A DNA stretch of 58,059 nucleotides, taken from positions 1 through 58,059 of the forward strand of contig NZ_FLQX01000121.1 in NCBI RefSeq assembly GCF_900089955.1, given 5' to 3'. A program made the translations under genes and the position numbers. Below, in pieces: positions 53,421-58,059 of this stretch (its first letter is position 1; each line of letters begins with the position of its first letter). The notes below the pieces were generated by a model. It saw nothing but the letters and a program-made list of their open reading frames with translations, was not told the DNA's origin and did not search any database. Source of the stretch: Candidatus Accumulibacter aalborgensis. GTDB lineage: Bacteria; Pseudomonadota; Gammaproteobacteria; Burkholderiales; Rhodocyclaceae.

Positions 53421-54530
53421 ATGTCTGCCAAACCATTTGCGAATCGAAACGGAGGGTTCACACTGATCGAGATCCTGGTCAGCGTGGTCATTGGACTGCT
53501 GGGCATTGTGGTCATGTTTCAGGTCCTGAAGATGTGGGATTCACTCAAGCGAACCACCGCGGCAGGGAGCGACGCGCAAATTGCGGGAACGGTTGCCATG
53601 TTCAGCCTGGAACGAGACATCAGGCCTGCCGGAATGGGGTTTAGCAAGGGTGATAAAGATGACCCTTTGGTGCCCTCGATGGGGTGCAAGGTATGGGCCA
53701 TGGGCCCGACGGCTTTCTTTTCACTGGTTCCCGTTCAAATTGTCCAGGGAGCCAACGGTGCACCTGATCAGATCATTACCCTTTACGGCAGTTCTTCCTT
53801 CTTCGTCTCGACACAGAAGTATAAATTTACGGCGACTGACTCGAAGACTGTCGATGGCTCCTTCGCAGGCTTCAAGAGGGGCGATGTCGTGATTGCCGGT
53901 GGAGACACCGCGGCGACAGACTGTGAGTTGCTGGAAGTTTCCAGTGACGCCACACCAGGCGTGCTTGGGCACACCGCGTCGAGCTATGACAACTATTACA
54001 CGGGGGTCTCGGTTGCTTCGCGCTTTAATCCGGCGCCCGTTCACATTGTGGCTGCGACGGGTTTTCTGTACAACCTCGGGCCTACACCGCAGCGCAACGT
54101 CTGGAGTATCCAGAGCGAGAAACTGTATCGGCAAGACAGTCTTTATGCAGCCGCAGCAACCGAGGTGGCCGACAATATCATTGACTTGCAGGCCCAATAC
54201 GGAATTGACACCAACGGCAATGGCAAGATCGAAGACGACGGCACCACGACTTTATGTACCGTCACCAACGAATGGTGCGAGGCTGATCCGGTTGCTCCGG
54301 CTGACTGGGCAAAGGTAATCGCTATCCGCGTCGCGCTGCTCAGCCGCAGTCAACAATTCGAGAAGACTGAGGTGACGCCTGATCGCCCAAGCTGGGCTGG
54401 CGGAGTTTTTAATGTGCGCAATATTGCCGACGCCACCGTCGATGTCGCCAACTGGAAACATTATCGTTATCGTGTCTATGAGAAGGTCGTTCCTCTGCGC
54501 AATATGGTTTGGGGAGGCGACTTCAAATGA
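53421..54530 (+). CDS. pilW: Minor pilin PilW
   Basis: A 369-residue prepilin with G|FTLIEILVSVVIGLLGIVVMF and the PilW signature: AGTVAMFSLERDIRPAGMGF, then IIDLQAQYGIDTNGNGKIED, followed by IAIRVALLSRSQQFEKTEVTP and KHYRYRVYEKVVPLRNM. It is part of the pilus tip complex. The stop overlaps the pilX start (ATGA), indicating coupling. Confidence 0.94.
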   Translation: MSAKPFANRNGGFTLIEILVSVVIGLLGIVVMFQVLKMWDSLKRTTAAGSDAQIAGTVAMFSLERDIRPAGMGFSKGDKDDPLVPSMGCKVWAMGPTAFFSLVPVQIVQGANGAPDQIITLYGSSSFFVSTQKYKFTATDSKTVDGSFAGFKRGDVVIAGGDTAATDCELLEVSSDATPGVLGHTASSYDNYYTGVSVASRFNPAPVHIVAATGFLYNLGPTPQRNVWSIQSEKLYRQDSLYAAAATEVADNIIDLQAQYGIDTNGNGKIEDDGTTTLCTVTNEWCEADPVAPADWAKVIAIRVALLSRSQQFEKTEVTPDRPSWAGGVFNVRNIADATVDVANWKHYRYRVYEKVVPLRNMVWGGDFK

Positions 54531-55183
54531 CTCGTCGCCCGACTCCTGGCTGTGCCGCCAAGAACCAGAAGCTGAACGTCGCTGCGGGTGTGCCTCGCCA
54601 GCAGCGCGGCGTGGTGCTGTTGATCGCTCTCATCATGCTGGTTGCAATGACTGTGGTGGGACTGTCAATGCTCCGCTCGATTGGTGCGGGTGCGGGCATT
54701 GCCGGGAATCTGGCATTCAAGCAAAACGCGACTTCGGGGGCGGATCTCGGCGTTGAGATTTCACGAATATGGCTGCTCAGCAAGAGCAAGGTCGATCCGC
54801 AAGCCCTGAATGACGACATCGTTGCTGATGGCTACTACGCGACCTGGCAGGATGGTTTCAATCCGTTGACCTATGACTGGGCGAATTCAAAGAAGCTGAC
54901 CCACAACGAAGTGGACTTCATCGACAACTTCACAGGCAAGGATATGAGTGGCAATGAAATTCGCTACGTCGTGCATCGTCTCTGCGCGGAACCCGGAGCT
55001 GTAGACAAGGGTGGCACCCAGAAATGTGCGAATTTCACTGATTACAGCACGCTTAGTTCAAAAGGTTCCCGCGGTTACGGCGGAAACGCCCCCGCGCTTA
55101 CGGAACAACCGTATTACCGCGTCACGGCTCGCGTCAGGGGGCCGAGAAATACCTTGAGCTATATTCAGATTGTGATGTACTAG
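54527..55183 (+). CDS. pilX: Minor pilin PilX
   Basis: A 218-residue protein with a long leader and QRG|VVLLIALIMLVAMTVVGLSMLRS, without the usual Glu5, as is common in PilX/GspK-like proteins. The end (YYRVTARVRGPRNTLSYIQIVMY) is typical. It starts in the end of pilW. PilX works with PilY1 at the pilus tip in priming and adhesion. Confidence 0.93.
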   Translation: MTRRPTPGCAAKNQKLNVAAGVPRQQRGVVLLIALIMLVAMTVVGLSMLRSIGAGAGIAGNLAFKQNATSGADLGVEISRIWLLSKSKVDPQALNDDIVADGYYATWQDGFNPLTYDWANSKKLTHNEVDFIDNFTGKDMSGNEIRYVVHRLCAEPGAVDKGGTQKCANFTDYSTLSSKGSRGYGGNAPALTEQPYYRVTARVRGPRNTLSYIQIVMY

Positions 55184-55308
55184 GAGCGACCATGGTTGCG
55201 CGAGTGTTGTGGAAGCTGTCTGCTCTTGTGAGCAGCAGGCAGCAGCCGGTTTTGACGAGTCAATGCAGCCCTTGCTGCGGCGCGAGCCGTGTCGGTCAGG
55301 AGAGCGAA

Positions 55309-58059
55309 ATGAGCAACTCTAGGCAGTATTTCAGTCCCCGATGCGCGCTGCTGTGGTGCGCCCTGGCCACGCTCGTGGCGGTCTTCCCGCAGGCTGCTCT
55401 GGCCGCCGACAGCCCTGTGCTTTCCGACAGTCCGATCGCCAACACCACCTCGGTGCAGGTCAAACCGAACATCATGCTGCTCATGGACACCTCGAACTCG
55501 ATGCGCTTTTCGCATATGCCGGATGAGATCGAGGGTACGAACAACGGCGCCTTCCCCATCGGTTACAAGAGCTATCAATGCAACGCACTGTATTACAAGC
55601 CAACGCAGACCTACGCTTTACCCAAGGACTCGACAGGAGTCGCACTTTCTCTGCCGACTTTTAACGCAGCTTTCTACGATGTGTATATCAATCCTTCGGA
55701 TACCCGGGACCTGGCCACGAACTTCAGGGCCTACGACACCACGACGCGGCAATTTGCGACCCTGTCCGACCCCGCTCAGCCGGCCTATTACTATGTGTAT
55801 ACCGACGCCAGCGGTGTGGAATCGAGTTTCCAGAGTTTCTCGGACCCGAGGTGTACACAGCCTGATACCGGTGACTCTTCAACGACTACCATTCAGGAGA
55901 CTGCTCCCGGAACAGGTAAGTGGACCCGTGTCCTGGTCTCCTCGCTCAGCGCGGATCAGCAAAAGAATTTCGCTATCTGGTATTCCTACTATCGCACCCG
56001 GATCAGCATGATCAAGAGTGCAGTGAGCCTTTCGTTTACGCCATTGACTGATAGCTACCGCGTCGGCCTGGTGACGGTAAAACCGTATTCCGCTTTGGCG
56101 CCGACTCAGGGCATGTCGGTGTCTTCCGACTACTACCTGGCGATCAACGATTTTGAGACCAATCAGCGGCAAAACTGGTTTGCCAAACTCTTCAGCCAGG
56201 TTCCCGGAGGGTCTTCGCCGGCACGTGAAGGCTTGGCGAGGGTTGGGCGTCACTATGCGGGCAAACAGGATTCGATCAACACAGGCATGACGGGCGATCC
56301 CGTGCAGTATTCCTGCCAGCAGAACTTCACTATCATGACCACCGATGGCTACTGGAATGCAGCAGCCGAAACGGCAGGGCCGGTGAAGCTGGATGGGATC
56401 TCGCTCGTTGGTCAGCAGGATGGCACGCTCGACGCAACGGTTCCGGATCCCAATTCTCTCGCCGGCACCATCAACATCGTGCCGCGACCGATCTGGGACG
56501 GTTTGCCGACAACGAAAGTTCTGACAGCGAAAGTCAAGGAATATCAACTCGCCAACTGTTCAAGCAAGTATGGTCCGCTGTCGACGACGCAGAACCTGCA
56601 AAGCACGACGCAGAACCTGCAGAGCACCGCGCAGACGACCCAGAGCACCGTGCAGAACCTGCGGAGCACCGTGCAGAACCTGCGGAGCACCGCGCAGAAC
56701 CTGCAGAGCACCGTGCAGACGACGCAGAGCACCCTGCAGAACCGTCAGAGCACCGTACAGAACCTGCGGAGCACCGCACAAAATTTGCAGAGCACCGTGC
56801 AGACGACGCAGAGTACCCTGCAGAACCGCCAGAGCACCGTTCAGAACCTGCGGAGTACCGCACAAAATTTGCAGAGCACCGTGCAGACGACGCAGAGTAC
56901 CCTGCAGAACCGCCAGAGTACCGTTCAGAACCTGCGAAGCACCGCACAAAACTTGCAGAGCACCGTGCAGACGACGCAGAGCACCCTGCAGAATCGGCAG
57001 AGCACCGTGCAGAACCTGCGGAGTACCGCGCAAAATCTGCAGAGTACCGTGCAGACGACGCAGAGCACCCTGCAGAACCGGCAGAGCACTGCGCAGAACC
57101 TGCGGAGTACGACACAGAACCTGCGGAGCACCACGCAGAATTTGCAGAGCACCGCGCAGAACCTGCAGAGTACGACACAGAATCTGCAGAGCACGACACA
57201 GAATCTGAAGAGCACTGTGCAGAACCTGCAGAGTACCTCTCAGTTGTTTGCGTATGACTCTGTCACCGAACTTTCCACACCGGTTGCTTCGTGCATCAAT
57301 GCCCCACCCATTTCCTGCAGCGTCGTGTTGACAACCAATGTGCCGGTTGCGTCTTGTACACCACAAACTGCGCAGGCCAGCAATCTCTACCTGACCATCA
57401 CCTGCCCGGCGCCGGTGATTACGACGAACGTCCCGGTGGCGACGTGTACGGCCTCCGCGGCGAGTGCCGGCAATAGCTGGACGACCACCACCTGCGCGAC
57501 GAACAACACGACCAGCGTCCCGGTGGCGACGTGTACGGCCTCAGCGGCGAGTGCCGGCAATGGCTGGACGACGACGACGTGTCCGGCGCCGGTGATTACG
57601 ACGAACGTCCCGGTAGCGACGTGTACGGCCTCGGCGGCGAGCGCTGGCAATAACTGGACGACGACGACGTGTCCGGCGCCGGTGACGACGACGAACGTCC
57701 CGGTAGCGACGTGTACGGCCTCGGCGGCGAGCGCCGGCAATGGCTGGACGGCGACGACTTGTCCCGCGCCGGTGATTACGACGAACGTCCCGGTAGCGAC
57801 GTGTACGGCCTCGGCCGCGAGCGCTGGCAATAGCTGGACGACGACGACCTGTCCGGCGCCGGTGATTACGACGAACGTCCCGGTCGCGACGTGTACGGCC
57901 TCGGCCGCGAGCGCTGGCAATAGCTGGACGACGACCACCTGTCCGGCGCCGGTGATTACGACGAACGTCCCGGTCGCGACGTGTACGGCCTCGGCGGCGA
58001 GCGCTGGCAATAACTGGACGACGACCACCTGCTCACCGCTGTCGACCGGACCCACCGGA
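55309..58059 (+). CDS. pilY1: PilY1-like tip adhesin, partial, with heptad and 30-residue repeats
   Basis: The N-terminal signal peptide (hydrophobic core LLWCALATLVAVFP, cleavage near ALA-A) is followed by a von Willebrand-type segment, KPNIMLLMDTSNSM with D60, S62, S64 of the MIDAS motif. The frame stays open to the window end. The start 55309 has AGGAG upstream. An in-frame ATG at 55192, with its own GGAG and directly after pilX, would add 39 residues. PilY1 is the calcium-regulated pilus adhesin and mechanosensor. Here the von Willebrand-like region leads into about 31 heptads (56581-57240), then 90-bp units with cysteines (57411 on). Its C-terminal beta-propeller would lie beyond the window. 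Confidence 0.92.
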   Translation, partial: MSNSRQYFSPRCALLWCALATLVAVFPQAALAADSPVLSDSPIANTTSVQVKPNIMLLMDTSNSMRFSHMPDEIEGTNNGAFPIGYKSYQCNALYYKPTQTYALPKDSTGVALSLPTFNAAFYDVYINPSDTRDLATNFRAYDTTTRQFATLSDPAQPAYYYVYTDASGVESSFQSFSDPRCTQPDTGDSSTTTIQETAPGTGKWTRVLVSSLSADQQKNFAIWYSYYRTRISMIKSAVSLSFTPLTDSYRVGLVTVKPYSALAPTQGMSVSSDYYLAINDFETNQRQNWFAKLFSQVPGGSSPAREGLARVGRHYAGKQDSINTGMTGDPVQYSCQQNFTIMTTDGYWNAAAETAGPVKLDGISLVGQQDGTLDATVPDPNSLAGTINIVPRPIWDGLPTTKVLTAKVKEYQLANCSSKYGPLSTTQNLQSTTQNLQSTAQTTQSTVQNLRSTVQNLRSTAQNLQSTVQTTQSTLQNRQSTVQNLRSTAQNLQSTVQTTQSTLQNRQSTVQNLRSTAQNLQSTVQTTQSTLQNRQSTVQNLRSTAQNLQSTVQTTQSTLQNRQSTVQNLRSTAQNLQSTVQTTQSTLQNRQSTAQNLRSTTQNLRSTTQNLQSTAQNLQSTTQNLQSTTQNLKSTVQNLQSTSQLFAYDSVTELSTPVASCINAPPISCSVVLTTNVPVASCTPQTAQASNLYLTITCPAPVITTNVPVATCTASAASAGNSWTTTTCATNNTTSVPVATCTASAASAGNGWTTTTCPAPVITTNVPVATCTASAASAGNNWTTTTCPAPVTTTNVPVATCTASAASAGNGWTATTCPAPVITTNVPVATCTASAASAGNSWTTTTCPAPVITTNVPVATCTASAASAGNSWTTTTCPAPVITTNVPVATCTASAASAGNNWTTTTCSPLSTGPTG
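56581..57240 (+). repeat. About 31 tandem 21-bp units encoding heptads in PilY1
   Basis: The 21-base unit encodes S-T-x-Q-N-L-Q, where x is V, A, L or T and the last residues vary (R, T, Q). Hydrophobic residues fall at positions 3 and 6, an a/d pattern, so a long coiled coil is predicted. About 220 residues would give a stalk near 33 nm. Higher-order repetition is seen: blocks of five units (VQNLR, AQNLQ, VQTTQ, LQNRQ order) recur, which suggests expansion by unequal recombination or slippage. Confidence 0.93.
57411..58059 (+). repeat. 90-bp tandem repeats with cysteine-containing 30-residue units in PilY1
   Basis: Units begin with ITTNVPVATC and continue TASAASAGN, W-T-T-T-T-C and P-A-P-V. 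Spacings are 87, then 90 bases repeatedly (start points near 57427, 57514, 57604, 57694, 57784, 57874, 57964). Each unit has two cysteines, at about residues 10 and 25, so pairing within units is possible. Two partial, diverged copies precede at about 57270-57400. The array continues past the window. Confidence 0.93.

Noticed and set aside
56534-57199. Minus-strand Ser/Cys/Ala-rich repeat frame in the PilY1 heptad region
   Set aside because: A mirror of the 21-bp repeats in the opposite strand; PilY1 frame has the signal peptide, MIDAS motif and operon context.
56581-58059. Possible CRISPR array
   Set aside because: Repeats are directly tandem without unique spacers and are in frame inside pilY1.

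Overview
The window is high-GC DNA from a proteobacterium, most likely a betaproteobacterium of the Rhodocyclales, perhaps related to 'Candidatus Accumulibacter'. This rests on the lgt/ilvD neighbourhood, a PPK2 polyphosphate kinase, a Pseudomonas-type minor pilin operon ending in pilY1, and the codon use. It is inference from gene content, since no rRNA or tRNA is present.

Layout. Positions 1-7180 are a degenerate flank: a broken radical SAM gene, a very large secreted glycosidase-like gene split by two frame changes, short GC-rich tandem repeats, a HicA/HicB toxin-antitoxin pair, a MITE-like element and a truncated small gene. Positions 7196-40013 (minus strand) hold one continuous block of 20 genes encoding a phage-tail-like contractile injection system of the eCIS (Afp/PVC-like) class. 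In transcription order these are: Pvc16-type cap protein, an unknown 311-residue protein, sheath 1, tube 1, sheath 2, tube 2, LysM baseplate protein, a tiny DUF5908-like protein, a gp27-like hub, a gp5/gpV-like spike, a 629-residue protein with a strongly hydrophobic segment, gp25, a gpJ-like wedge, a gpI-like wedge, a conserved unknown, the AAA+ ATPase, an alanine-rich coiled-coil protein, two proteins sharing an N-terminal module, and a 2221-residue protein with two DUF4157 (eCIS core) domains.

Upstream of the block (40014-41838) is what looks like its control region. It has a perfect-consensus sigma-54 (-24/-12) promoter, a 22-bp perfect palindrome about 108 bp upstream of the predicted start, two further imperfect palindromes, a small helix-turn-helix-like protein, and a sigma-54 activator with no N-terminal sensory domain. 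Together they suggest that the injection system is a sigma-54 regulon with a local activator.

Positions 42070-51093 are ordinary chromosomal genes: UDP-glucose dehydrogenase, an unknown, PPK2 with a histone-H1-like tail, a VOC/methylmalonyl-CoA epimerase-like protein, malonyl-CoA decarboxylase, Lgt, IlvD and a carbonic-anhydrase-like protein. Positions 51698-58059 are the type IV pilus minor pilin operon (pilE-like, fimT/gspH-like, pilV, pilW, pilX, pilY1). The pilY1 gene runs off the window and carries an unusual tract of about 31 heptads followed by 90-bp cysteine-containing repeats.

The most noteworthy elements are the complete injection system with its apparent sigma-54 switch, the giant double-DUF4157 protein with HNH-like and caspase-like motifs, the hydrophobic-segment protein that could anchor the particle to a membrane, and the repeat-built stalk in PilY1.
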